64,000 nucleotides of DNA from contig JAMXHR010000001.1 of the NCBI GenBank assembly GCA_023955635.1, forward strand, positions 124,001 to 188,000. The letters are read 5' to 3'. The translations under genes and the position numbers were made by a program. The notes under the pieces were generated by a model. It did no database searches. It saw nothing but the letters and a program-made list of their open reading frames with translations, and was not told where the DNA came from. This stretch comes from Methanosarcina sp. ERenArc_MAG2 (lineage in GTDB: Archaea; Halobacteriota; Methanosarcinia; Methanosarcinales; Methanosarcinaceae). This document shows, piece by piece, positions 48,678 to 58,238 of the stretch (position 1 is its first letter; each line of letters begins with the position of its first letter).

Positions 48678-49899
48678 ATGGAACACTGTGTATTAAATGT
48701 AAAGGAAAAGGACTTTGCGGGCGTCCTCGTTGCCCAATCCTTGAAAAATTCAAGTCCTTTCAATCAATTGCTCCTGTAATCTCAGGAGATTCTGTTTTTG
48801 GAGCATCTCCCCCTGCTCTTTTTGTTGGAAGCTATGGTTACCCCAGGGTATCTGCAGGCCCACTCATTCCCCCTTTAGCAAAGGATAGCGAAGCCTTCAT
48901 TTTTGAAGATCCTTCAGCCTGGACAAACATGCAGATTGAAGATATAATCTCCATGCGTTCCCGTCTGGTCAGAGCAAACACAAATCTGCATGTAAAGGAC
49001 GCACGCAGCAAAGAGAACCCCCTACTTTTAAAGGCTCAGGAGCTTGCTCTCTCCAAAAAGCCGGTAGATACTGAAGCCTGGTTTTTCAAAGCCCCCAAAC
49101 AAGAACTTAAATTCGATTCCGTGCTCACACCTATGGGCCCTTCAGGCCTTGTGAAAAATTTTGAACTCGCCGAAAATCCGAATGTCCCGAGAAAAGTGGA
49201 TTATCTCGTTTATGACACTGACGCCCTGGCAAAAGACGCTGTGCTTGAACTCTATAAAGGAGACATCCCAGCTGAACACATTACGCGCCTGCTTTCCATT
49301 GGCCTGCTCGGAAAAGAACGAAAAATCGTACCCACCCGCTGGTCAATCACAGCCGTGGACGATATGGAGGGAAAGGAACTTGCAGCCCGCATAAAAGATT
49401 TTCCATGGATCCCGGAGATCCAGCTTTTTAGCGGGACTCATTTCGGAAACCATTTTGAAATCCTTCTCCTTCCAAGGGCCTATTCCTTCGAAATAATTGA
49501 AATCTGGCTTCCGAAAGCAGTCTGGTCTGGAGAATCAAGCTGGATTGGGGAAGACAGTGAGGACCATGAAGGGAAAAAAGGATATTCTTCGTTGGCTGGA
49601 GGTTATTACGCCGCAAGGCTGCCTGTGCTTGAGTACCTTACGGAAATCAAAAGACAGGCTTCCGTTTTCGTGCTCAGGGAAATAACTCCTGATTACTGGG
49701 CTCCTCTTGGGGTCTGGGTTGTCAGGGAAGGCATGAGAAACGCTCTCCGAAACTCTCCAAAAAATTCGATTCGCTTGAAGCTTCAGTTTCATACCTTGCA
49801 GGCAGGGTTAACACACCGAAAGCAGAATGGATACAGCAGGCAAAAATGCTTTCGGATTTCCGTTTCCAAACTACTCTGGATTTCTTTTTTAAGGCGTAA
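48674..49899 (+). CDS. nre: Nre-family DNA repair protein with a PIP box (one frameshift)
   Basis: Archaeal Nre proteins act in DNA damage repair and contact PCNA. The protein of about 408 residues begins with a zinc-type motif CIKCKGKGLCGRPRCPI and has GSYGYPRVSAGPLIPP, SRLVRANTNLHVKDA, MGPSGLVKNF, VPTRWSITAVDD and LPRAYSFEIIEIWLP. The apparent frame ends in unrelated residues after an A6 run at about 49762-49767. One added base gives KFDSLEASVSYLAGRVNTPK and a final QTTLDFFFKA at TAA 49897-49899: a PCNA-interacting box (QxxLxxFF), as expected for the family. Confidence 0.88.
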
Positions 49900-50019
49900 A
49901 TAAAGTTTAAAATAAAAGTTAAAAACAAAATAATGTAAATAAATAAAATTATTATTTACAAAGTTAATATGGAAGTTTTTGAAGGCTTTTCTTAGGCTTA
50001 TTCAAGCTTCGATTTTGGT

Positions 50020-50733
50020 TTATTCGAATATTTCAGGCACTATACGCCTGGCAATTTCCTGGTAAGCTTTGGAAATATCGCCTTTGTCAAACCTGAAGAC
50101 ATCTTTATCCATGGATTGCCCTGTCTTCTTGTCCCAGAACCGGCAGGTGTCGCAGGAAATCTCGTCTGCAAGGATAATATCTCCATCCCTTCTTCCGAAC
50201 TCCAGCTTGAAATCAGGAAGTAAGATACCTTTTTCATCCAGGTAAGGCACAAGCAGTTCATTGACCCTCAGGGCGAGTTTCCGGAGTATGGCAAGTTCCT
50301 CCCGTGTTGCAAGCTCAAGTGCAAGAGCAATATCGTCATTCAGCATGGGGTCTCCGTATTCGTCACTCTTGAAATCAAAAACGAGAACAGGAGGTTTAAA
50401 AACAATACCTTCTTTCATTGGGTATTTTTTCGTAATTGAGCCTGCGGCAATGTTCCTGACAATGACTTCAATTTTTATGATTTCGACTTTCTTTACGAGC
50501 ATATCAATGTCTGAAAGCATTTCTACAAAGTGGGTCTGAATTCCCTCTGCTTCGAGCATCTCAAAGAGCTTTTTTGAGATCTGGGCATTGTAATACCCTT
50601 TCTTTTCCATTTCCCCTTTTTTCTCTCCGTTAAATGCAGTCAGACTGTTACGGAATTCGGCAATAAGGGTGTCAGGATTATCTGTCTTGTAGATAGTTTT
50701 TGCTTTCCCTGAATAGAGCTGTTCTCTTGTCAT
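50020..50733 (-). CDS. purC: SAICAR synthetase
   Basis: Joins aspartate to CAIR in purine synthesis. About 237 residues from ATG 50733 ([20 protein letters not shown]), with GAGAGG upstream. Family motifs: [59 protein letters not shown] and [16 protein letters not shown]. The longer frame to 50895 lacks family sequence. Monocistronic. Confidence 0.96.
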   Translation of the reverse strand: MTREQLYSGKAKTIYKTDNPDTLIAEFRNSLTAFNGEKKGEMEKKGYYNAQISKKLFEMLEAEGIQTHFVEMLSDIDMLVKKVEIIKIEVIVRNIAAGSITKKYPMKEGIVFKPPVLVFDFKSDEYGDPMLNDDIALALELATREELAILRKLALRVNELLVPYLDEKGILLPDFKLEFGRRDGDIILADEISCDTCRFWDKKTGQSMDKDVFRFDKGDISKAYQEIARRIVPEIFE

Positions 50734-51195
50734 GCAATGGTCCTCTCTAGGGATGATTCTTGATTTCCTTAGATAGAGAGATCTTCGGAATGATAGTTTT
50801 AATATAGGAGTTCTGATAATGCAGAAGTTTTGATAATGCTGAGTATTCCGGAAACAAATCGAGTAAATCAGATACTCCCCGAAACATGAGTACAATTTAC
50901 GGGGGCTGTCCGGTCATTTCCAGAATTCACAATCCCTCTCTGGAAATTGAAGTGTTTTCCGGAGTCGGCAAAGGCTTTATCCAAAAAAGTGCTCTTAATT
51001 CCCAAAAGAGATAGAGTAGATGATAACGGCTTCTGCTAGATAAAGTTATCATCTCCAGCCGGTTTTCTCTCTCTACTGTCGGCTGTTTCGTAAATTTTAT
51101 CTTTGAAGAAAATCAATTACTAGGTTTAGCAACTTAAAGAATGATTTAAGAACCTACCGCATTTGAGTGCCCAACACTTGATAATGGACTAATCT
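50734..51195. other. Non-coding stretch between purC and the AAA ATPase
   Basis: No gene or repeat recognised. A CTTTATCC/TAAAGTTATC palindromic area near 51010-51050 is weak. Confidence 0.3.
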
Positions 51196-52503
51196 ATGTA
51201 CGCAACGGGTAAAAATATGTCAGGCACCATACTAGATATCGTAGAACTGCTGCTGACTGCAGAGATCTATAACCGCTATCCAGAGCTGGATGTAAACGAC
51301 CTCCCCAAAAATATTCGGAAAAACTACTGGAACAGCACAGGAAAAACAGTTCCCAAACCCATTACAGCTACATTTATCCGGATCGAAAAACTGTACGGGG
51401 TTAAGGACCTCGAAATAATCGTAAGGAACATTCCTTTCATAATTACTGATAAGTCTCATTTTGAACTTCGTCTGAGTGCTTTCGAACTTGCCGCGGAATG
51501 GTTTGAAAAGCAGGAAGGTTCCCAGGAAAGGATTGAAAATAACCCTGTCCTGGCGTATTACTTCGGAGAAATAAGGAAGGTTAAAGCTGCAAATTATGCG
51601 CTTGCAAAGGCAAAAATAAGGCCGAAGGAGGTTGACAGGGAGTGGATAGAGTCCCTGATAGCTGAAATCAGGAAAGAAGACAAAAGCGAAGAGATGCTTA
51701 AACTCGTGGTCATTGTCGCCCCTGAGGACGTAAAGCAGAAAATCAGAGATCTCGTACTCACCGAGGAGCAGGAGAATGAAATTGAAAAGATCATGAAAGC
51801 CATCCAGCACAGGGAATACCTGCGGGAGATAGGCCTGCATGATATAGGAAAACTTCTTTTCGTAGGGCCTCCGGGGACCGGAAAGACCTCGGTTGCCCGT
51901 GCGCTTTCAGAGCAACTCTCCATTCCGTTTGTTGAGGTCAAACTCTCCATGATAACAGACCAGTATCTTGGTGAGACTGCAAAGAACATCGACAGAGTCT
52001 TTTTGCTTGCAAAGAAATTGAATCCATGCATTCTTTTTATAGATGAGCTGGATTTCATGGCAAAAGCTAGGACATCTGACGAAAATGCTGCCATCAAGAG
52101 GGCAGTCAATACTCTTCTTAAGGCCATCGACGAAATCAGCCTCGTGGAACATGGGGTCCTCCTTATTGCCGCGACCAACCATCCCCGTATGCTTGACAGT
52201 GCAGCATGGAGACGGTTTGACGAAATAGTTCATTTCCCTCTCCCTGACCTCGATATGCGTAAAAATATCCTGGACATCGTAACCCGGCACATTGAAGGGG
52301 ACTTTGATACAGGGGAAATTGCGGAATTGACTGAGGGTTATTCGGGTTCGGACCTGCGTATGGTCATAAGGGAAGCTGTCCTGAGTGCTCTTTTGGAAGA
52401 ACGCAAAGTACTCACCCATAAGGATCTGTTGGAGGCAGTCAAGTCTTTTGATGAACGGGCTGGCCTTAAATCCGAAGATTACGAAAGGAAAACGGGAACA
52501 TGA
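51196..52503 (+). CDS. AAA+ ATPase of unknown role
   Basis: 435 residues. The N-terminal half is alpha-helical and unlike known adaptors. From about residue 215 a classical AAA module: Walker A GPPGTGKTS, Walker B CILFIDELD, sensor 1 LLIAATNHP, arginine-finger area AAWRRFDEIVHFPLPD, and C-terminal lid GYSGSDLRMVIREAVLSALL. Relatives include archaeal proteasome-like and CDC48-like AAA modules. It overlaps the next gene by 4 bases. Start may be ATG 51196 or 51217. Confidence 0.85.
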   Translation: MYATGKNMSGTILDIVELLLTAEIYNRYPELDVNDLPKNIRKNYWNSTGKTVPKPITATFIRIEKLYGVKDLEIIVRNIPFIITDKSHFELRLSAFELAAEWFEKQEGSQERIENNPVLAYYFGEIRKVKAANYALAKAKIRPKEVDREWIESLIAEIRKEDKSEEMLKLVVIVAPEDVKQKIRDLVLTEEQENEIEKIMKAIQHREYLREIGLHDIGKLLFVGPPGTGKTSVARALSEQLSIPFVEVKLSMITDQYLGETAKNIDRVFLLAKKLNPCILFIDELDFMAKARTSDENAAIKRAVNTLLKAIDEISLVEHGVLLIAATNHPRMLDSAAWRRFDEIVHFPLPDLDMRKNILDIVTRHIEGDFDTGEIAELTEGYSGSDLRMVIREAVLSALLEERKVLTHKDLLEAVKSFDERAGLKSEDYERKTGT

Positions 52504-53240
52504 GGCTAACACTACTTGGGACCGGCGATGCTGTCGGAACTCCTAAAATAGGATGCAACTGCTCGACCTGCGAGGATGCCCGAAACGGTGGAAAGAGTCA
52601 GCGACTTCGTTCTTCTATCCTTGTGGAGTCCGATAAGGGTAAAATTCTTATCGACACCAGCCCTGATCTCAGACAGCAATTTCTCAAGCAAAATCTTTCA
52701 TGTATAGATGGCGTCATCTGGACCCATGGGCACTACGATCATTACTCTGGATTCGGAGAGTTCTACCGGGTTCAAAATACCGTTGATGTCTACGGAATTC
52801 CTGAAACTCTTGAATATATAAACCAGTATGTTTCCTTCCTTAAACCGAGGTATCATTATGTAAAGCTCTATGAGCCATTCGAGCTAATCGGGCTGCAGTT
52901 TACCCTGTTTAGGGTCAATCATCCTCCTGTGGAGGTTCCTATAGGGGTTATAATCCGTGAAGGCAGTGCAAAAGCAGTGGTTACCGGAGATACAAACTCA
53001 AAGATTCCCGAAGCCAGCCTGGAGCTTATGAAAAACCCGGATCTTCTTATTGCCGATGCTATAGTCCCTCCCCATATCCATATCAAAAAGCACATGAATT
53101 CAGAAGAGGCTATGGAGCTTGCAGAAAATCTCAATGCAAAAGAAGTAGTTTTAACCCATCTCAGTCATCTCTTCCGTCCCCATCATATCGAATCAATATT
53201 TTTACCCCTGGGATATGACGGGCAGGTCTTTGAGTTCTAA
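52500..53240 (+). CDS. PhnP-like metallo-beta-lactamase-fold phosphodiesterase
   Basis: 246 residues. It starts MRLTLLGTGDAVGTPKIGCN with two Cys in NCSTCEDARNGGKSQRLRSS, the PhnP/LipB-neighbour subgroup feature. The zinc site is THGHYDHYSGF, later GDTNSK and VLTHLSHLFRPHH. PhnP hydrolyses phosphoribosyl cyclic phosphates; that activity here is only a family inference. Translationally coupled to the AAA ATPase (ATGA overlap), suggesting joint function. Confidence 0.85.
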   Translation: MRLTLLGTGDAVGTPKIGCNCSTCEDARNGGKSQRLRSSILVESDKGKILIDTSPDLRQQFLKQNLSCIDGVIWTHGHYDHYSGFGEFYRVQNTVDVYGIPETLEYINQYVSFLKPRYHYVKLYEPFELIGLQFTLFRVNHPPVEVPIGVIIREGSAKAVVTGDTNSKIPEASLELMKNPDLLIADAIVPPHIHIKKHMNSEEAMELAENLNAKEVVLTHLSHLFRPHHIESIFLPLGYDGQVFEF

Positions 53241-53368
53241 AACCTTTTAACATATTTTAATTCTTTCTATAACTCCCGCTTAAATTGATCCGGGATCTTT
53301 CTTTAACGCGATCTTTCTTTTTATTATCCTGATGTTAACTCTATATATTCTGGGTCCTAAAACCATTT

Positions 53369-54771
53369 ATGAACCCTAAACGTATTCGAACTATTATATC
53401 CGGGAAACCGGGCAACGGGCCGGTTGCTTACTGGATGAGCCGCGACCAGAGGGTAGACGATAACTGGGGGCTGCTTTTTGCCCGGGTAATGGCGCTGGAG
53501 GCAAGTGTGCCTATAGTTGTAGTCTTTTGTCTGGAGAAAGGGTTTTTAGGATCCCGAAGAGGACATTATGAATTCATGTTCAAAGGATTGCAGGAAGTTG
53601 CCAGCACTCTTGCTCGGAAAAAGATCCCTTTTTCTTCTTGCTAGGAGACCCTGGAATAAGAATACCGGAGTTTGTCAGTGAATACAGGATTGGCACTCTC
53701 ATTACTGATTTTAGCCCACTTCGGGTTAAAGGGGCCTGGATTGAACAAGTCGTATCTGGAATCGATATTCCCTTCTTTGAGGTGGATGCCCACAATGTCG
53801 TTCCCTGCTGGGAAGCTTCTCAAAAACATGAATATGCTGCCCATACATTCCGCCGGAAACTTTATAGAGTTCTACCAGAATTTCTTGAGGAGTTCCCGGA
53901 ACTTGAAGAAGGTCTTGAATTCTCTAAAATTCCTGCTGGCTCCGGAAAATTGGGGCCTTTCCTGAGTATACAGGAAAGCAAGATTGAAACTCTTCTTCCT
54001 TATAAGTTTCTTGAGGAAAATGCTGGTCCCTTCTCTGAACCGGAACATTTCAAACCCGGAGAAAAAGCTGCTAGAAAAATGATGGATGATTTTCTTGCTA
54101 AAAAGCTTGACTCCTACCTTACTCTTCGAAACGACCCAACGAAAGATGGAGTATCTGACCTTTCCCCTTACCTCCATTTCGGACAGATCTCGGCCCAGAG
54201 GGTCGTTCTTGAGGTGGAAAAGTCAAAAGCTGACCCTGAATCAAAGAAAGCTTTTCTGGACGAGATTCTTTTATGGAAGGAGATTGCAGACAATTTCTGT
54301 TATTACAATCCCCTGTATGATAATTTTGAAAGCTTTCCGAACTGGGTAAAAGAATCTTTAAACGCTCACAGACATGATAGGAGAGAGTACCTATATACGC
54401 TTGAGGAGTTCGAAGCAGGAAAGACACATGATCCTCTCTGGAATGCTAGCCAGATGGAACTCCTCAGCAGAGGTAAAATGCACGGCTATATGCGGATGTA
54501 CTGGGCAAAGAAAATTCTCGAATGGAGCGAATCTCCGGAAAAAGCGCTTGAGATTGCAATCTACCTGAATGACAGATACGAACTGGACGGAAGAGATCCT
54601 AATGGATATGCAGGAATTGCCTGGAGTATCGGAGGAGTTCATGACAGGGCCTGGAAGGAAAGGAAAATTATTGGGAAGCTCCGATATATGAGTTACGAGG
54701 GCTGTAAACGGAAGTTTAACGTCAACGCCTATATTTCAAAATATCCGGTTCAAGGGGCTCCTGAAGAATAA
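53369..54771 (+). CDS. phr: Class II CPD photolyase (one frameshift)
   Basis: Uses light and FAD to split cyclobutane pyrimidine dimers. About 467 residues. The N-terminal alpha/beta domain has [20 protein letters not shown]. After a T5 run at about 53629-53633, one missing base, the frame continues [17 protein letters not shown]. The helical FAD domain has [71 protein letters not shown] and [20 protein letters not shown], the class II hallmark. Very similar in layout to the Methanosarcina enzyme of known structure. Confidence 0.95.
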
Positions 54772-54986
54772 AAGGGTTCATTTAAAGGGTTAATGTTTGC
54801 AAAAAATATCATACCTGAGTTCCCTGGCTTCAATTTTTCTGCTTTTTTAACATTCCTTTTCTTTTTTCCGGCCTTCTTAAATCTGTTTCACTCATCTATA
54901 TATAAGAGAAAAACAAAATTAAATATCGTGTTTATTATATATTTTCCTTCAATATAATGCAACCAAATCTAACGGGGGTGATACCT

Positions 54987-55184
54987 ATGGCAGACAAAAG
55001 TTCAGTTGACTGGCTTGCACTTGTGCTTGTCATAGTAGGCGGCCTGAACTGGGGGCTTGTTGGTCTCTTTGGTTTCGATCTTGTGGCAGCCATTTTTGGG
55101 GATATGAGTACGCTTTCCAGAATAGTGTACTCCCTTGTGGGGCTTGCGGCAGTTTATATGATCTACTTTGCCACCAAAAAATAA
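54987..55184 (+). CDS. DUF378 membrane protein
   Basis: 65 residues from ATG 54987 (GGGGGTGAT upstream). MADKSSVDWLALVLVIVGGL followed by NWGLVGLFGFDLVAAIFG and IVYSLVGLAAVYMIYF are the two DUF378 helices with the conserved GGLNWGL. Function unknown; often linked to envelope stress in bacteria. Confidence 0.9.
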   Translation: MADKSSVDWLALVLVIVGGLNWGLVGLFGFDLVAAIFGDMSTLSRIVYSLVGLAAVYMIYFATKK

Positions 55185-55346
55185 AATAGAAACGAGTTAA
55201 AGATAATTTCTTAAAAGCTACTTCAGGTATAAACCTTGAAAGATGCTACGCCCGGTAAGGCTTCAAATTTTTTTACAGCAGGCTGGATTCAAAATGATAG
55301 GATACAAAAGTATTCTCTTTATTTGATTTTTGTATCCCTTTTTCTC

Positions 55347-55838
55347 TTATAATTGCCCTTTTTCTTTTAATGCTTTCAGTTCAGAAAGCACTTTCTCGGC
55401 ATGCCCTGTGGCTTTAACATTGTCCCACACTCTGGAGATTTCTCCTTCTGGATTTATAAGAAAAGTTGTCCTGACAGCGCTTGTAACTTCTTTGCCCCTG
55501 AAGGTTTTTGGGTGCAGGACATCATATGTTCTGTGGATATTTGCCTGCTCGTCTGAGAGCAGCTTTATTTTAAGTTCTTTCTTTTCGATAAATAGTCTAT
55601 GTGATTCGACACTATCCCTGCTAACCCCGATAACTACTGCGTTTTCAGCTTCAAAATCCTTTCTCAAACAACTGAAATTCTTTGCCTCCAGGCTGCACCC
55701 CGGCGTGTTATCTCTCGGATAAAAGTACAGGACAACCCATTTTCCTCTAAGGTCTTCAAGGCATGTCCGGTTACTATCCTGGTCCAACAGGCAAAAATCA
55801 GGAGCTGATTGATCTACTTTCAGTGAAGTTTTTACCAT
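55347..55838 (-). CDS. bcp: Bcp/PrxQ-type peroxiredoxin
   Basis: Thiol peroxidase of about 163 residues. It starts MVKTSLKVDQSAPDFCLLDQ; the peroxidatic Cys is in YPRDNTPGCSLEAKNFSC. A second Cys lies nine residues on; the usual resolving Cys five residues after the first is Lys, so the recycling mechanism may differ. Further segments are VVIGVSRDSVESHRLFIEK, KLLSDEQANIHRTYDVL and RTTFLINPEGEISRVW. The open frame from 55868 adds 10 unlikely residues; the internal ATG with GGGG upstream is chosen. Confidence 0.92.
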   Translation of the reverse strand: MVKTSLKVDQSAPDFCLLDQDSNRTCLEDLRGKWVVLYFYPRDNTPGCSLEAKNFSCLRKDFEAENAVVIGVSRDSVESHRLFIEKKELKIKLLSDEQANIHRTYDVLHPKTFRGKEVTSAVRTTFLINPEGEISRVWDNVKATGHAEKVLSELKALKEKGQL

Positions 55839-56238
55839 ATTTTTTCCCCTGATAAATCCATGCCGCATTATTGCGGCTACTTAATAATCATTTAATAATT
55901 ATATAACTTAATCTTATAATTTTAAATTATATTTAATATGGCTCTGTAAAAATCCTCTGAAATAAAGAATCTCCGTTAACTTGAACTGAACGATCATTTA
56001 TTTTCAGCCTTTGCAGCTGATTTAAATAGCTTTTCTACAACCTGATTTTTATTTTGGAAATCTTACTAAGGAATGACACAAATATAACTTTTAAATTTTA
56101 GGCTGGGAATTGATCTATAGTTACATTTCCTCCAATAACCATTCTTGGCAACAAAACTCCTTGAGATTATATTTGAATCATTCCTAAAGGGCCTGAACCT
56201 CAAGAAGTCTTCATTTGAAAAAGATGCAGGTTTATATT
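55839..56238. other. Non-coding stretch
   Basis: About 400 AT-rich bases including the Bcp promoter side. No gene or repeat recognised. Confidence 0.35.
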
Positions 56239-56928
56239 TCATTTAGGACAGATTTCTTTGAGGCCAGTGACTACATCAGCCAGAAGTTCAACGGGAATTC
56301 CCATTATCATTTCTTCATCTGCAATCTTGGTGTAAGTCCTGCTGCCGCTGCAACCGACCGTAACTCCGATTTTGCCTTCTTTATATGCCTTCACAACGCC
56401 GTCAGAGCACAAGCTCTGTTTTCCTGCGAAACTGGTTTCAAGTCTGCCTCCGGCCTTGTACATAAAAGCCTGTGTAAGTAGCATAATTTGCCTTGGGTTG
56501 CAGATAACCACAACAACATCCGGAGTAAATGAGGTTTTTTCCAGAGGGGCGTACAGGACAGCTTCTGTTGAGTTAGGAGGAAGCTTAGGGACCATTTCAA
56601 TGGTACGCCGTGCGGCACTCTGCGTGCTGAACTGTTTGAGTCCTTTATAATAAAATTCTCCGCTGGCCACTTTTGCAGGCATTTGCCCGATACCCATTGC
56701 ACCGGCTCCACCTTTACACATCTGGTCTTCGCCCAGGGTATAGAACTCCTCGCCAGTCCTTCTTACTCTGTCAACCAGCTGGCAGTGCCTCATAGCCTCG
56801 TCTACTTTTTTAATTCCATCGGGAATTTCTCCTCCTGTCGGAATTAATTTTACTGCAACAGGGGATGTCTTAAGTTTCAGACATTCAATCATTTCCTGTC
56901 CGTAGCTGTTTATTTCTTTTACATCCAT
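56239..56928 (-). CDS. DUF169 (COG2043) protein
   Basis: About 229 residues from ATG 56928 (MDVKEINSYG). Family segments are LKTSPVAVKLIPTGGEIPDG, HCQLVDRVRRTGEEFYTLGE with CKGGAGAMGIG, ATVGCSGSRTY-type VGCSGSRTYTKIADEEMIMG and GIPVELLADVV. Conserved Cys residues suggest metal or heme contact, but no function is established. It lies 140 bases after a NifX-like gene on the same strand. Confidence 0.85.
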   Translation of the reverse strand: MDVKEINSYGQEMIECLKLKTSPVAVKLIPTGGEIPDGIKKVDEAMRHCQLVDRVRRTGEEFYTLGEDQMCKGGAGAMGIGQMPAKVASGEFYYKGLKQFSTQSAARRTIEMVPKLPPNSTEAVLYAPLEKTSFTPDVVVVICNPRQIMLLTQAFMYKAGGRLETSFAGKQSLCSDGVVKAYKEGKIGVTVGCSGSRTYTKIADEEMIMGIPVELLADVVTGLKEICPK

Positions 56929-57101
56929 ATTTTTAACTCCGATATTAAATTTTTTCAACATTTAAATTCCACGTTCTGCGCCTGCACACAAAACGATCAC
57001 TTCAACATCAGTAGTAAAGCATAGATTTTGACAGTGATTCATTAGTGCTTTGCCCTTGCAGGAATCATATGGTTCCGGCCAGGTATCGTTTATCAGATCC
57101 T

Positions 57102-57479
57102 TTAATGGTGCGAGCAATTGCAGGTGCCAGTTGTAGATAACTCCTGCAGCAGCCCATTGTTATAGTCCTGAACAGCATCGGAAACTTTGCCTGTCGCGCC
57201 TGCAAATACCTTGATCTTCTTTTCCGCCAGCGACATTAGTGGCCTTCCGCCGATGCCCGAGACAAGTACGGTATCAACATTGTACGATTTAAGGACGATC
57301 GCCGGAGCAGCACAGTTGTGCTCGCCTTCAGGAGACACGTTGCTTACCGTTTCAATGCCTGTAATAGCTTCTTTATCCTGTACATCTACAATGGTGAAAT
57401 ATTCGCATGAGCCAAAGTGGGCACATACGTCAGATTCCAGTCCACTGTCACTCATTGATGGTATGGCTATTTTTGTCAT
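57102..57479 (-). CDS. NifX/NifB-type (dinitrogenase iron-molybdenum cofactor) domain protein
   Basis: 125 residues of the small RNase H-like fold used for carrying Fe-S-metal cofactors: IAIPSMSDSGLESDVCAHFG, YFTIVDVQDKEAITG, LVSGIGGRPLMSLAEKKIKV and FAGATGKVSDAVQDYNNG. The tail GTCNCSHH holds two Cys and two His, a possible metal site. Its start overlaps the end of the DUF134 gene by 4 bases. A role in metal-cluster handling is family inference. Confidence 0.88.
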   Translation of the reverse strand: MTKIAIPSMSDSGLESDVCAHFGSCEYFTIVDVQDKEAITGIETVSNVSPEGEHNCAAPAIVLKSYNVDTVLVSGIGGRPLMSLAEKKIKVFAGATGKVSDAVQDYNNGLLQELSTTGTCNCSHH

Positions 57480-57985
57480 TTTTTTACACTTCCTGCTTTA
57501 TTATTTACCGCTGCTTTTCTCCCATTTTTGGGGCAGCGATAATCGTTCTCAATAAACCTCTTTCCTCTCCCATCGCCGCCGATGCGGTAAATTCCTTCGG
57601 AACCACACTTCGGACAGCTTGAGGGGCGTCCTGTATTGCACTGTAGCTCCCACTCATGCTCGCATGCTTTACAGAGGAATTCGACTTTGCACTCGCTGCT
57701 ATTTACGTACTCTCCTCCAGAGATCTCGATCGCTTTTCCGTTAACGAGGGCATCAACCACTTTCTGTCGGGCCTTTTGCAAGTCGTTCCAGAAGGTTTTC
57801 CGGGAGATCCCCATCATATCAGCGGCTTCATTTTGCTCGATATGGAGAAGGTCACAAAGGCGGATAGTCTCAAGTTCTTCTATGGATAAGTTGATAATTT
57901 CGAGATCGCAGAGCGGGACTTCTCTGGGCTTGTAATAGGTGGCCTTCGGGAGACACGATACCCTGCGCTTAACTCTATTGACCAT
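57476..57985 (-). CDS. DUF134 (UPF0251) HTH protein with zinc-ribbon tail
   Basis: About 169 residues. The N-terminal part shows the DUF134 pattern LPKATYYKPREVPLCDLEII and IEELETIRLCDLLHIEQNEA, then an HTH (ADMMGISRKTFWNDLQKARQ). The C-terminal third has CKACEHEWELQC and CPKCGSEGIYR, a rubredoxin-like zinc ribbon. It is first in a group with the NifX-like gene. A TATA-like CTATATATAATA sits at about 58006-58017 on the minus strand, favouring ATG 57985 over 57997. Confidence 0.88.
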   Translation of the reverse strand: MVNRVKRRVSCLPKATYYKPREVPLCDLEIINLSIEELETIRLCDLLHIEQNEAADMMGISRKTFWNDLQKARQKVVDALVNGKAIEISGGEYVNSSECKVEFLCKACEHEWELQCNTGRPSSCPKCGSEGIYRIGGDGRGKRFIENDYRCPKNGRKAAVNNKAGSVKK

Positions 57986-58238
57986 CAAATTACACATATG
58001 CGATGTATTATATATAGTTTTCTAAATTCGGTGACTTTCTTTAAAATATTTTGAGATGTATACCTTGATCAAGTCATTGACGAGCAGGATGAATGCAAAA
58101 TACCTTTCGGTTCCGGAACAGGAAAACTCCAAAACAACAGGGAGTGCTTCAACTATTAGGAAAAATCTTGAAAAATAACTAAAATGAACTATATAATTGT
58201 TTCTTTTGATGCGGCATATACATCTTTTGTTTTGAAGC

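Noticed and set aside
51594..52512. Long minus-strand reading frames over the AAA ATPase
   Set aside because: The plus strand encodes all AAA motifs; the antisense frames are shadows of its codon bias.
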